From positions 248,001 to 312,000 of the forward strand of contig CAVTBX010000004.1 of the NCBI GenBank assembly GCA_963733135.1: DNA of 64,000 bases, given 5' to 3'. Each line of letters begins with the position of its first letter. The first letter of the stretch is position 1. Source of the DNA: CAVTBX01 sp963733135. GTDB lineage: Bacteria; Actinomycetota; Thermoleophilia; Gaiellales; Gaiellaceae. The notes below the pieces were generated by a model. It had not been told where the DNA came from. It saw only the letters and a list, made by a program, of their open reading frames with translations, and made no database searches. This document shows, one piece after another, positions 36,108-44,278 of this stretch. A program made the position numbers and the translations under genes.

Positions 36108-37022
36108 CTAGAAGAGCTTCGCCAGGTTCAGGAAGGCCGGCCCGAGGATGACGAGGAACATGGCCGGGAAGATGAAGATCACAGTCGGGAAGAGCATCTT
36201 GATCGGTGCCTTCATCGCCCGCTCCTCCGCCGCGGCTTGACGGCGGTTGCGGGTGTCCTGCGCCTGGACCTTGAGGATCCGCCCGAGCGAGATGCCGAGC
36301 TGGTCGGCCTGGATGATCGCGCGGCTGAACGCCGCGACCTCAGGCGTGTCGACCCGTTGCGACATCTTCTTCAGCGCCTCCTGGCGGCTCTCGCCGATTC
36401 GCATCTCGCCGAGCGTGAGCGAGAACTCCTCCGAGAGCGGCCCCTCCATGTGCTCCGTGAGCTTCGAGATCGCCCCGTCGAAGCCGAGGCCTGCCTCGAC
36501 GCTCACGGCGAGAAGGTCGAGCGCGTCCGGGAGCTCGGCCCGGATCCGCTCCTTGCGGCCGCGCGACTTCATCGTCACCCAGAGGTCTGGAATGAAGAAG
36601 CCCATGATCGCGCACGTCACTGTGAGGAGGAGACTCCCGCCGACGCTCTTTCCCATGGCCGACGTCAGAACGGCACCACCGCCGAAGCCGGCCGCGGCCA
36701 GGATCGCCTTGGCGGCGAGGTAGGCGGTCGGCGAGACCCTGCGCCCGAGCCCGGCGGCGAGGAGCTTCGTGTTGATGGAGTCGATGGTCGACCGTGGGCT
36801 CAGGCGGAGCACTCCGCGCGCCAGGCTCGTCGCGAAGGGCCCGAGCGCCCGCTCCTTGAAGCCTTCCTCGCGAGGGCCGTGTGAGATCGGGCGGTGCCTG
36901 GCGCCGTAGTGTGCGGCCCGCCGGATGGAGCCCGCCCGCTGGCGCGCCGGCAGGGTGGCGACCTCTCCGACGAGAAAGACGGCCAGTCCGAGCGACGCGA
37001 TTCCGAGGATCAGAAAGAGCAC
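36108..37022 (-). CDS. tadC: Tad pilus inner-membrane platform protein TadC (type II secretion F-like)
   Basis: 304 residues. A hydrophobic N-terminus, then a T2SSF domain with LLAVSVEAGLGFDGAISKLT and GEMRIGESRQEALKKMSQRV, and C-terminal helices ending PTVIFIFPAMFLVILGPAFL. Together with the TadB-type protein encoded just upstream it forms the membrane platform for Flp pilus assembly. Last gene of the Tad operon, 3 bases after the fusion gene stop. Confidence 0.9.
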   Translation of the reverse strand: MLFLILGIASLGLAVFLVGEVATLPARQRAGSIRRAAHYGARHRPISHGPREEGFKERALGPFATSLARGVLRLSPRSTIDSINTKLLAAGLGRRVSPTAYLAAKAILAAAGFGGGAVLTSAMGKSVGGSLLLTVTCAIMGFFIPDLWVTMKSRGRKERIRAELPDALDLLAVSVEAGLGFDGAISKLTEHMEGPLSEEFSLTLGEMRIGESRQEALKKMSQRVDTPEVAAFSRAIIQADQLGISLGRILKVQAQDTRNRRQAAAEERAMKAPIKMLFPTVIFIFPAMFLVILGPAFLNLAKLF

Positions 37023-37025
37023 GGG

Positions 37026-38894
37026 TTACCCCCTGAAGGAGACGATCTTGCGAAGGACGAGCGAGCCGACGCCCATCATCACGACCATCACGATCAGGAG
37101 CTTGTGCCCCGTGCTCGTGTGCCAGAGCGGGCTCATGTATTCGCTGTTGGCGAGCGTGATGATGCCGAGGACGAAGAACGGAAGGCCGATCAGGACATAG
37201 GCGGACATCCGGCCCATCGCCGTCAGCCCCTTGATCTTCCGGGAGAACTGCTGCCGGTCGCGGACGGTGTCGGCCACCATGTCGAAGATGCCGGCGAGGC
37301 TGCCGCCGATCTGGCGCTGGATCGTCACGGCGGTGATCACGAACTCGAAGTTCTTCGACCCGATCCGGTTGGCCATCTCGGAGAGCGCAGCGTCCATCGG
37401 CCGCCCGAGGCGCGTCTCGGCGAGCACGCGCTTGAACTCCTTTGCCGCGGGCTCCTGATCCTCTTCGATCACAGCCTGCATTCCCTGGCGGAAGCTGTGC
37501 CCCGCCTTCAGCGAGGCGGCCATCGTGATGAGGAGGTCGGGAAGCTGGTTCTCGAACGCCTTCAGCCGTCGGCGCGCCTTGAAGGAGACGACCACGTAGG
37601 GAATCACGGCGCCCGCCGCGAGACCGCCGAGGACGACGAGCGACTGCTGGCTGATCGCGGCGGCGACGACTCCGAGCAGGAGGCTCGAGCCGCCGGCGAT
37701 GTAGAAGAACTCGACGGGACGGAGCGGAAGGTCGGCCCGCGCGAGCAGGCTTCCGACGTGACGCCACGGCCGTAGGTGGCCGAAGGTTCGCTCGGTGGCA
37801 CGGAAGAGCCCGGCGGCGACGGCGAGCCGTTCGCCGGACTCGACTCGGACGCGCTGCTTCTCGGTGACGTGTGGCCCGAGCCGGCGCGAGAGCCAGGCCC
37901 CCTTCTTGCCCGAGAACGCGAACGCCGCTGCGAGAAGGAGGGTCAGGCCGACGAGCAGGCCGACGAGCAGCGGGCCGAAGCGACTGTTCAGAAGCGGCTC
38001 GGGCAGAAGCGCCGACGGCTCTGACTTCGGTGCCGAGCTCGTCGAGCCGGGGATGCGCGACTCGACCGCGATCGAGCTCTCACCGCCGGCTGAGGCCTCG
38101 AGCGAGATTCGGTCACCGGGGAGCGCTCCCGTCACGAATTCGACCTGCCACGTCCTCTGGAGCTCCTCCGCGATCGACGCGTAGACGTCGGTGAGCGCTC
38201 CGGAGGACGAGGCGCCGTAGTAGCTGCCGCCTGTCTCGCCGGCGATCTGCTGAAGAACCTCTGGGTCGAAGCCGCTTCCCTCGATGCCGACCGTGTAGAC
38301 GGCCGCGCCGGCAGTTCGGGCGGCGTTGACCGACTCTCCAAGCGTCGATTCGCTCGAGGCATCGTCGCCGTCGGTCAGAACGATCACGACCCGCGCCGGA
38401 AGCTCCTCGGCAGACGCCGACGCACTTGCGAGAGTCACCGCGTCGTAGAGCGCCGTGCCCTTCGACTGGTCGAGCGCGAGTGTCCGAAGCGCCGCGTCGG
38501 CGTCGATCGTCGCCGTGGAGAACGAGGTCAGGACCTCAGCCCGCCGTCCGAAGACGACCACCTGGACACGATCCTCGGGCGGCTTGGCGGCGATGAACTC
38601 GCGGGCGGCCGCGATCGCGTCCGCCAGAGGCGCGCCCGCCATGGAGCGCGACCGGTCGATCGCGACGACGATGCTCTTGGCCCGGCCGAGGTTCTCGGCC
38701 CGTAGGCCGGTCGCGGCCCTCCCGTTCTCGGTCACCGCAGGCGGCGTGAGGGTCGGCTCGCCGGTCACGACCGTGGCCCGAATCGTCGGGTACCCGCTCG
38801 CGTCGACGCCCTTGAGCTCGACGGCGGCGGACGCGGTGCCGGCGAGGGCAAGCGCCCCCGCCCCGATTCCGATCAGCGTGCGGAGGGCTCTCAT
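37026..38894 (-). CDS. Von Willebrand factor A domain fused to TadB-type platform protein
   Basis: 622 residues from ATG 38894, whose ATGA overlaps the tadA stop. A signal peptide (residues 1-23, ending ASA) precedes a vWA domain with an intact MIDAS motif DRSRS (Asp80, Ser82, Ser84), a T in KGTALYDAV and DGDD. A helix near 312-332 (FGPLLVGLLVGLTLLLAAAF) links it to a C-terminal T2SSF/TadB domain (VEFFYIAGGSS, MAASLKAGHSFRQGMQAVIE, QIGGSLAGIF). The usual TadB is about 300 residues, so this is a fusion. The outside vWA part may bind pilin or a surface partner through a metal ion (inference). Confidence 0.9.
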   Translation of the reverse strand: MRALRTLIGIGAGALALAGTASAAVELKGVDASGYPTIRATVVTGEPTLTPPAVTENGRAATGLRAENLGRAKSIVVAIDRSRSMAGAPLADAIAAAREFIAAKPPEDRVQVVVFGRRAEVLTSFSTATIDADAALRTLALDQSKGTALYDAVTLASASASAEELPARVVIVLTDGDDASSESTLGESVNAARTAGAAVYTVGIEGSGFDPEVLQQIAGETGGSYYGASSSGALTDVYASIAEELQRTWQVEFVTGALPGDRISLEASAGGESSIAVESRIPGSTSSAPKSEPSALLPEPLLNSRFGPLLVGLLVGLTLLLAAAFAFSGKKGAWLSRRLGPHVTEKQRVRVESGERLAVAAGLFRATERTFGHLRPWRHVGSLLARADLPLRPVEFFYIAGGSSLLLGVVAAAISQQSLVVLGGLAAGAVIPYVVVSFKARRRLKAFENQLPDLLITMAASLKAGHSFRQGMQAVIEEDQEPAAKEFKRVLAETRLGRPMDAALSEMANRIGSKNFEFVITAVTIQRQIGGSLAGIFDMVADTVRDRQQFSRKIKGLTAMGRMSAYVLIGLPFFVLGIITLANSEYMSPLWHTSTGHKLLIVMVVMMGVGSLVLRKIVSFRG

Positions 38895-40336
38895 CGGCTG
38901 AACGTGGCCGCCGTGAACGACGGCCGGTAGAGATCCGTCTCCTGCTCGAAGAAGTTCGTCGGAAGCGTGACGCGGTTCGCGGCCATCTTCTCCAGGAAGT
39001 GCGGCTTCAACCCGGTGCACGCGAGCGGTGCGATCAGCCCCTTGCCGGAGAGCTGCGGGCTGTTCGCCGAGTCCTCGTCGGGAGGCCTGGCCACGAAGAT
39101 GTCCTGAAGCGTGATCACGTCGGACTCCATGCGGAGCACCTCGGTGATGTGGGTGACGCGGCGGGATCCGTCCACGAGCCTGGTGATCTGGACGAGCAGG
39201 TCGAAGGCGCTCGCGATCTGCTCCCGGATGGCCCTGAGCGGCAGGTCGACCCCCGCGGTGAGGACAAGGGTCTCGACACGCGACAGCGCGTCTCGTGGCG
39301 AGTTCGCGTGAATCGTCGTCAGCGAGCCTTCGTGGCCCGTGTTCATCGCCTGGAGCATGTCCAGGGTCTCGGGCCCGCGGACCTCGCCGACGATGATCCG
39401 GTCGGGCCTCATGCGGAGTGAGTTCCGGACGAGCTCGCGGATCCTGACCTCGCCCTTGCCCTCGATGTTCGATGGACGAGACTCCAGGGTGATCACGTGA
39501 TCCTGCTGGAGCTGAAGCTCGGCCGCGTCCTCGATGGTCACGATCCGCTCGTCGCCCGGCACGAATGCCGACACCGCGTTCAGCATCGTCGTCTTACCGG
39601 TGCCGGTACCGCCCGAGATCAGGACGTTCAGCTTCCCCTTCACGCCTGCGGAGAGGAAGTGCGCCGCCTTCGCGCTCACCGAGCCGAACCCGATCAGGTC
39701 GTCCATCGTGTACGGGTCGCGCGCGAACTTCCGGATCGTGAGGGTCGGCCCGCGGAGCGAGAGCGGCGGGATGATCGCGTTGACGCGGCTTCCGTCAGGG
39801 AGGCGCGCGTCGACCATCGGCGAGCTCTCGTCGATTCGCCTGCCGACCTGGGAGACGATCTTGTCGATGATGCGCATGAGGTGCGCGTCGTCGACGAACG
39901 CCGTCCTCGTCCGTTCGATCTTCCCGGCCCGCTCGATGTAGATCCGGTCGTGGTTGTTGACCATGACCTCGGTCACGGAGTCGTCTCGGAGGTACGGCTC
40001 GAGCGGCCCGTAGCCGAGGATGTCGTCCGCGATCTCGCGGGTGATCTGGCGTCGTTCCTCCCGCGTGAGCGGCGTGCGGTCGAGCGCAAGCTGCTCGGTG
40101 ACCGCGCGGAGCACCTGGTCGGTGAGGTTCTCCGTGGTCTGGTTCGAGAAGAGCTGCGGCCCGAGCTTCGCGATGCACGCGTGATGGACACGCGTCTTCA
40201 GCTCGGCGTACGGGTCGACAGCCGCTTCTTCGGCGGGCTCGCGCATCTGCGGTACGGCGGTGAGGGCGGGATGATGCTCGGCGGCAGCGTGGCCGTTGCC
40301 GTTGCCGTTTCCCTTGATCCGGTCGTGGAGGCCCAT
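38891..40336 (-). CDS. tadA: Tad pilus assembly ATPase TadA (CpaF)
   Basis: 481 residues. Secretion ATPase that powers pilin polymerisation. The N-terminal helical domain contains EIADDILGYGPLEPYLRDDS and VTEVMVNNHDRIYIERAGKI, the CpaF signature. Walker A GGTGTGKT is at 242-249, the Asp box ERIVTIEDAAELQL follows, and Walker B and His box lie in RPDRIIVGEVRGPE and TGHEGSLTTIHANSP. Starts 2 bases downstream of the tadZ stop. Confidence 0.95.
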   Translation of the reverse strand: MGLHDRIKGNGNGNGHAAAEHHPALTAVPQMREPAEEAAVDPYAELKTRVHHACIAKLGPQLFSNQTTENLTDQVLRAVTEQLALDRTPLTREERRQITREIADDILGYGPLEPYLRDDSVTEVMVNNHDRIYIERAGKIERTRTAFVDDAHLMRIIDKIVSQVGRRIDESSPMVDARLPDGSRVNAIIPPLSLRGPTLTIRKFARDPYTMDDLIGFGSVSAKAAHFLSAGVKGKLNVLISGGTGTGKTTMLNAVSAFVPGDERIVTIEDAAELQLQQDHVITLESRPSNIEGKGEVRIRELVRNSLRMRPDRIIVGEVRGPETLDMLQAMNTGHEGSLTTIHANSPRDALSRVETLVLTAGVDLPLRAIREQIASAFDLLVQITRLVDGSRRVTHITEVLRMESDVITLQDIFVARPPDEDSANSPQLSGKGLIAPLACTGLKPHFLEKMAANRVTLPTNFFEQETDLYRPSFTAATFSR

Positions 40337-40338
40337 GT

Positions 40339-41517
40339 CTACCTCCCGAACCAGCGTCGCTTCGAGGCCTTCTCGGACTCGACCGGGACGAGCTGGCTCG
40401 CCATCGCACGCACGGCGCGGGCAAAGTCACCCTTCCCGTCTGCGAGCACGGCGGGGTTCCCCCGGTTGACGGCGATCGGCACGGCCCGGTCGCTCGGAAC
40501 CTCGAAGCGCACCTTCACGTCGAGCGCGGCCTCGACCTCGCCCGGCTTCATCCCGACCTTCGAGTTGGCCCGGTTCAGGACGACGCGGACGCGCTCGTCG
40601 GGGAACGAGAGGAGCTCGAGCGTCTGGAGCGCGAGCCTGACGTTCTTGATCGTGGGCACGTCGAGCCCGCACAGGAGGAGGAGCTCGTCCGTCCGGTCGA
40701 GCGTCGCCAGCATCGGCCCGTGGAAGAAGGGCGACGTGTCGACGACGATGACGTCGTAGGACTCCCGGGCGACCTCGAGGAGCTGGGCGAGCTTCGCCTC
40801 GGTGACGAGCTCGGCGTCTTCCGGACGAAGCGGGGCCGGCAGCACGTCAAGCCCGCACGCATGACGCGTGACGTAGCCCGAGAGCTTCTCGGTGTCGAGC
40901 TCGCCCGGAGCGACGACCAGGTCGTAGATCGTCTTCTCGGGCTCGATCCCGAGCATGATCGCCGCGTCGCCGAACTGGAGGTCGAGATCGAGCAGGAGGG
41001 CCTTCTTGCCCTCGTACTTCGCGACCGCGGCCGCGCTGTTCGTGGCGATGCACGTCTTGCCGGTGCCGCCCTTGGGCGAGAACACCGTCACGATCCGCCC
41101 GCGGCGTCCGCCCCCCGAGTGTGCCTTGCCACCGGAGCGGGCGGCCTTGCGAATCGCGAAGACGACGTTCTCCGTCATCTGCGGGAGCAGGAGGACGTCG
41201 GCGACGTCGGCCTCGAGCGCTTCCTCGAGCACTGTCGACGCCTCGCCGGACGCGAGCAGGATCACCGGGGCGCGCGTGTGCTCCCGGAGCTTGGCCAGCT
41301 CGTCTCCCGGGAACTCCCCGCGTGTCCCGTGCAGGACGACGCCGAGATGCCCGCCCGTCAGGACGGACGCTCCTTCGGAGACGTGCTCGGCCCAGCCTAC
41401 GAGCTCGACCTCGAGGTGCCGCTCGAGCGCCTCGCGAAGGTCGTGGAGCCCGTCGCACGACCCGGTCATGTAGACCCGGACGCGCTCGCGGACAAGAGCA
41501 GGGGACTGAACGCTCAT
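40339..41517 (-). CDS. tadZ: Tad pilus localisation protein TadZ/CpaE (MinD-like with N-terminal receiver-like domain)
   Basis: 392 residues. An N-terminal receiver-like domain without the phosphorylatable signature (about 1-125, ending RKAARSGGKAH) is followed by a MinD/ParA ATPase domain: VFSPKGGTGKTCIATNSAAA (deviant Walker A, about 146-165), ALLLDLDLQFGDAAIMLGIE and VIVVDTSPFFHGPMLATLDR. This layout is normal for TadZ/CpaE, which positions the pilus. ATGA overlap with the cpaB stop. The ParA-like loop is GGTGKT. Confidence 0.9.
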   Translation of the reverse strand: MSVQSPALVRERVRVYMTGSCDGLHDLREALERHLEVELVGWAEHVSEGASVLTGGHLGVVLHGTRGEFPGDELAKLREHTRAPVILLASGEASTVLEEALEADVADVLLLPQMTENVVFAIRKAARSGGKAHSGGGRRGRIVTVFSPKGGTGKTCIATNSAAAVAKYEGKKALLLDLDLQFGDAAIMLGIEPEKTIYDLVVAPGELDTEKLSGYVTRHACGLDVLPAPLRPEDAELVTEAKLAQLLEVARESYDVIVVDTSPFFHGPMLATLDRTDELLLLCGLDVPTIKNVRLALQTLELLSFPDERVRVVLNRANSKVGMKPGEVEAALDVKVRFEVPSDRAVPIAVNRGNPAVLADGKGDFARAVRAMASQLVPVESEKASKRRWFGR

Positions 41518-42287
41518 TCTGCACTCCCTTCGATGCGAATCTGGCGGAGCTGGTTCGGGGTCAGGCCGTCGGCAAGCAGCGTGCCTGCGGTCTCCAGGCC
41601 CTGGGGGCTATCGGTCGCATCCTCGGACGGCCGGAGCGCGAGCGAGAAATCACCGTTCTTCGCGACGAAGAAGAGCTTCTGCGACTGCGCATCCGTGAGC
41701 GCCAAGAGAACGGCGAGAGATCCTTGGGGCGAGGCGATCTCGGGGCCGGTTGCTACGCCCGTCTCAGCACCCTTCAGTACGAGAATGTCTCTCAGGACGA
41801 CGCGAGTGATGTGCTCCTGGCCACTCTCGGGGTACTTCCAGTTGCCGATCACATCGACGTGGTCGCCCTCCTTGGCGACTCCGGCCAGGAGTTGGTTCTT
41901 ATCGCCGGGTAGCTGAACTGCGCGAAGCGCCCCCGTAAGCTCTGCACGAATACCTCGCTGCTCGGCCGGCCGGAACCTGAGCGTGGAGACCTGCTCACCC
42001 GCGAAGACCTCCTGCGTGGCAACGGTTCCCTCGAGCTGGTCGAGGCTCGAGATCGCGCCCGGGGCAATGTTCTTCCTCGCTACCTCCTGGACCTCGAGGA
42101 GACCGCCCTCCGTGACCTCCGCGCCGGTCGCGCCCTCCGGGATGTCTCGGGCGGCGACCCAGATCTTGACTGTCTCCTCGTCTGCTTGGATGCTCTTCTT
42201 GTAGTTGGAGACGTAGAACATGACCATCAGGCCCGCGAGTAGCGCGAGGCCGATGGCTATACCGACATTTCTGATTCTGTACGTCAT
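41514..42287 (-). CDS. cpaB: Flp pilus assembly protein CpaB (RcpC), SAF domain
   Basis: 257 residues from ATG 42287. One N-terminal membrane helix (IGLALLAGLMVMFYVSNYKK), then a SAF domain beginning VKIWVAARDIPEGATGAEVT and a RcpC-type C-terminal part (GDHVDVIGNWKYPESGQEH, VLRDILVLKGAETG). Usual CpaB proteins lie in the outer periplasm and bind the secretin; in a monoderm, as this organism probably is, its partner would be wall material instead. A longer frame up to 42377 would overlap the tadG gene and is rejected. Confidence 0.87.
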   Translation of the reverse strand: MTYRIRNVGIAIGLALLAGLMVMFYVSNYKKSIQADEETVKIWVAARDIPEGATGAEVTEGGLLEVQEVARKNIAPGAISSLDQLEGTVATQEVFAGEQVSTLRFRPAEQRGIRAELTGALRAVQLPGDKNQLLAGVAKEGDHVDVIGNWKYPESGQEHITRVVLRDILVLKGAETGVATGPEIASPQGSLAVLLALTDAQSQKLFFVAKNGDFSLALRPSEDATDSPQGLETAGTLLADGLTPNQLRQIRIEGSAE

Positions 42288-42315
42288 TGCACCACGCTTT
42301 CCCGTTTCGAGGCCA

Positions 42316-43221
42316 TTACTCGATGAGGCTGATTGTTCGAGCTCCGAAGGAGGGCTGGGAAGGGTCGGTAGCCTCAATACCTTCCCATGTCACTGAGGTG
42401 AAATGTCCCTGCACCGTCCCGCCGTTTCCTTTTGCGTTAAACGCGGATACGACAAATCCCACCCATCCAATAACGTGGTACTCGAAGTTTGCTCCATTGC
42501 CGATTGTGTGGTCGTAGACCGGAAAGAGCATCTCGGTACCTATGCGCGCGTTCATTGCGCTCTTGACTTGCGACGAATTGAACTTTGCTCCCGGATCAGA
42601 GAAGTACCAGTCCAGCGGTAGATAGTCGCTGTAGCCGTTCAGGATCCAGTCGGCCAGCGTCGACGGACCGGTGCCGCCTTTGGTGTCGTCGAGATTCAGG
42701 AGTCGGAACGCACCCGGACCGACTTTCTCGAGATCGAGCGTCGTCGACTGGTCGAAGCAGGGAACCGGCGAGCACTGGAGGAGCGGGTGCTTGATGTCAA
42801 CGGCGATGGGTGCGACGTACTTCGCCTGCCCGATCGGCGCCGCCCGAGCCTTCGCCTTGGCCCGGACTGTGACGGTCTCGATCCCGAACAGCTTCGTGAA
42901 GACGGTCGGGACGTTGTCGGCCACCTCGACGGCGATCGTGTCGTTAGGAGCTGGACTGGAACTGATCACCACGTTGGCCGGCGACAGCGACCCACCGTTC
43001 TTTCCGGCGTATTGGACTGCCGTCGAGGTGGCCCCGCCCGAGTCGATCGGTAGGTCTTGCGCGCCCGCGAGGGCGGCGGCATCCGCGACGTTCTGCATCT
43101 GCCGGTCGGCTCGGAACCACGCCCCCACGTCCAGGACTGCACCGACCGCTCCGACGATCACGAAGAGGAAGAGGACGAGCGTAACGACCGTTTGACCGGT
43201 CTCCTGCCGGAGGTGTCTCAT
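42316..43221 (-). CDS. TadG-like pilus minor pilin/assembly protein
   Basis: 301 residues. Starts MRHLRQETGQTVVTLVLFLF, a pseudopilin-like N-terminus with E/GQ before a hydrophobic helix, then WFRADRQMQNVADAAALAGA, the TadG/TadE-like RADRQMQNAADAAALAGA signature. The rest is extracellular, with TKLFGIETVTVRAKAKARA and a Cys pair (QCSPVPC). Overlaps tadE by 4 bases. Likely a minor pilin or tip component of the Flp pilus. Confidence 0.87.
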   Translation of the reverse strand: MRHLRQETGQTVVTLVLFLFVIVGAVGAVLDVGAWFRADRQMQNVADAAALAGAQDLPIDSGGATSTAVQYAGKNGGSLSPANVVISSSPAPNDTIAVEVADNVPTVFTKLFGIETVTVRAKAKARAAPIGQAKYVAPIAVDIKHPLLQCSPVPCFDQSTTLDLEKVGPGAFRLLNLDDTKGGTGPSTLADWILNGYSDYLPLDWYFSDPGAKFNSSQVKSAMNARIGTEMLFPVYDHTIGNGANFEYHVIGWVGFVVSAFNAKGNGGTVQGHFTSVTWEGIEATDPSQPSFGARTISLIE

Positions 43222-43616
43222 TCGACGCGCTCCGTCGTCGAGCTCGTAAGGATGCCGTTCCTGATCGGGATCCCGAAGAGGTTGATCGAGTACGGATACG
43301 TGGCAGTGACGGTTACGTCTGCCCCGCGCGCCCAGCTCGAACTGACCGAAGGGGTCAACTTGCTCTGGTCGAGGTTCTGAGCTGAGTTGCGAATCGCGGT
43401 GGTCACTGCGCCCGCGCGCTGGCTGGCTGGCAGAAAGCGAGACACGGCCGCCTTCCGCGCGCCGGCGCGCGTCGCGTCCGTCAGCGTGATGTAGCTGTGG
43501 AACGCGATGCCGAACTGAATGATCCCGAACAGCAGCACGAGCAGGATCGGGAGGGCGAGTGTGAACTCGACCAACGTCTGCCCGCGCTCATTCGGCTTCT
43601 TTCGCATTCTCCACAT
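43218..43616 (-). CDS. tadE: TadE-like minor pseudopilin
   Basis: 132 residues from ATG 43616 (43607 is an alternative start). The N-terminus KKPNERGQTLVEFTLALPIL is the TadE prepilin motif: basic residues, RGQTLVEF with Glu at +5 and a hydrophobic helix LVLLFGIIQFGIAFHSYITL. Then DATRAGARKAAVSR, typical of the domain. It would be processed by a TadV-type peptidase, which is not in the window. Longer starts to 43691 add low-complexity residues. Confidence 0.88.
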   Translation of the reverse strand: MWRMRKKPNERGQTLVEFTLALPILLVLLFGIIQFGIAFHSYITLTDATRAGARKAAVSRFLPASQRAGAVTTAIRNSAQNLDQSKLTPSVSSSWARGADVTVTATYPYSINLFGIPIRNGILTSSTTERVE

Positions 43617-43706
43617 ACCCACTTGCGCCAATCTTTCGTTCGGAAACTGGAGGTGGCGGGCTCCCTGTACGGGAGCCCGCCCGTTCGCCATGTTGCCTTT
43701 TGTGCG

Positions 43707-43895
43707 TTAGCCGCCGAGGAACGGAAGCACGCGCTCGATCGCGCCGCTGATCGAGTCGGACAGAAGCGTCAGAGCAACGACGACGCCCAGCGCGATAACG
43801 GCGAGGACGACGCCGTACTCGGCCATCGTCTGACCGTCCTCACGAGTCTTGAGGCCGTTCAACTTCTCGACCCAGTACCCAAGGTACGCCTGCAT
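43707..43895 (-). CDS. flp: Flp/Fap pilin
   Basis: 62 residues. The main structural pilin. The processing motif is EDGQTMAEYGVVLAVIALG: cleavage after Gly, Glu-Tyr at +5/+6 and a hydrophobic helix. ATG at 43895 has AGGGAGG 8 bases upstream, so it is preferred over GTG at 43904. The short C-terminus (SGAIERVLPFLGG) is normal. It is first gene of the Tad operon and separated by about 90 bases from tadE, which may allow higher expression of the pilin. Confidence 0.93.
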   Translation of the reverse strand: MQAYLGYWVEKLNGLKTREDGQTMAEYGVVLAVIALGVVVALTLLSDSISGAIERVLPFLGG

Positions 43896-43940
43896 GCAGT
43901 TCACCTCCCTTCCTCGCCATTCGCGCGCCCCCCGGCGCGC

Positions 43941-43952
43941 TCACATGTGTGA
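43941..43952 (-). promoter_or_regulatory. Palindrome upstream of flp, possible operator
   Basis: TCACA-TG-TGTGA, a perfect 12-base inverted repeat about 46 bases before the flp start. Half-sites are those of CRP-family operators but in reversed order and with a 2-base gap, so CRP binding is not expected as such. Next to it 43923-43940 (GCGCGCC-CCCC-GGCGCGC) forms a strong leader hairpin before the ribosome site. Confidence 0.35.
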
Positions 43953-44278
43953 AAACCGTGCCAAGAATGAGCGACGATTTCAGGACGAGTAGTCCGATCG
44001 AACCGTCTGGCGATTAGCTTGGTCACGTCGATGAAACCTCCGAAGAACTTCGGCGTGACCGCTCCGCCGACTTGCTCAGATGAATCCGATCATGGGCCGA
44101 AAGCAACCGCCGGGTATCCCCCGCCTGCGGGATCTCGTGCGAAGTCCCGCTGAAGGGGGATGCCTCAGACGTCGAGTGCCGCTGAGATGCGGATCAGTCC
44201 GTGCGCGGCCCGCGGGATGTAGTTCGGGTTTTCGCGTCGTGTGGCGGCCTCGACGCTCGAATCGAGGGAGCTAGGCAC
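43953..44278. other. Intergenic region between flp and the M15-like gene
   Basis: About 325 bases between divergent genes. The + strand part (44090-44230) is GC-rich with several complementary blocks, such as CGGGATC...GTCCCG and GCCGAAAGCAACCGCCGGG, and could fold as a leader. It lacks the conserved blocks of the c-di-AMP (ydaO) riboswitch that I looked for, so no riboswitch is claimed. I see no convincing ORF. Confidence 0.3.

Noticed and set aside
43960..43985. Sigma-54-type promoter (TGGCAC on the minus strand) before flp
   Set aside because: The second element TTGCW at the needed distance is absent.
44090..44230. Possible c-di-AMP (ydaO) riboswitch before the M15-like wall peptidase gene, because wall-hydrolase genes often carry it
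   Set aside because: The conserved blocks of that riboswitch, as I know them, are not found in order; only general GC-rich folding is seen.
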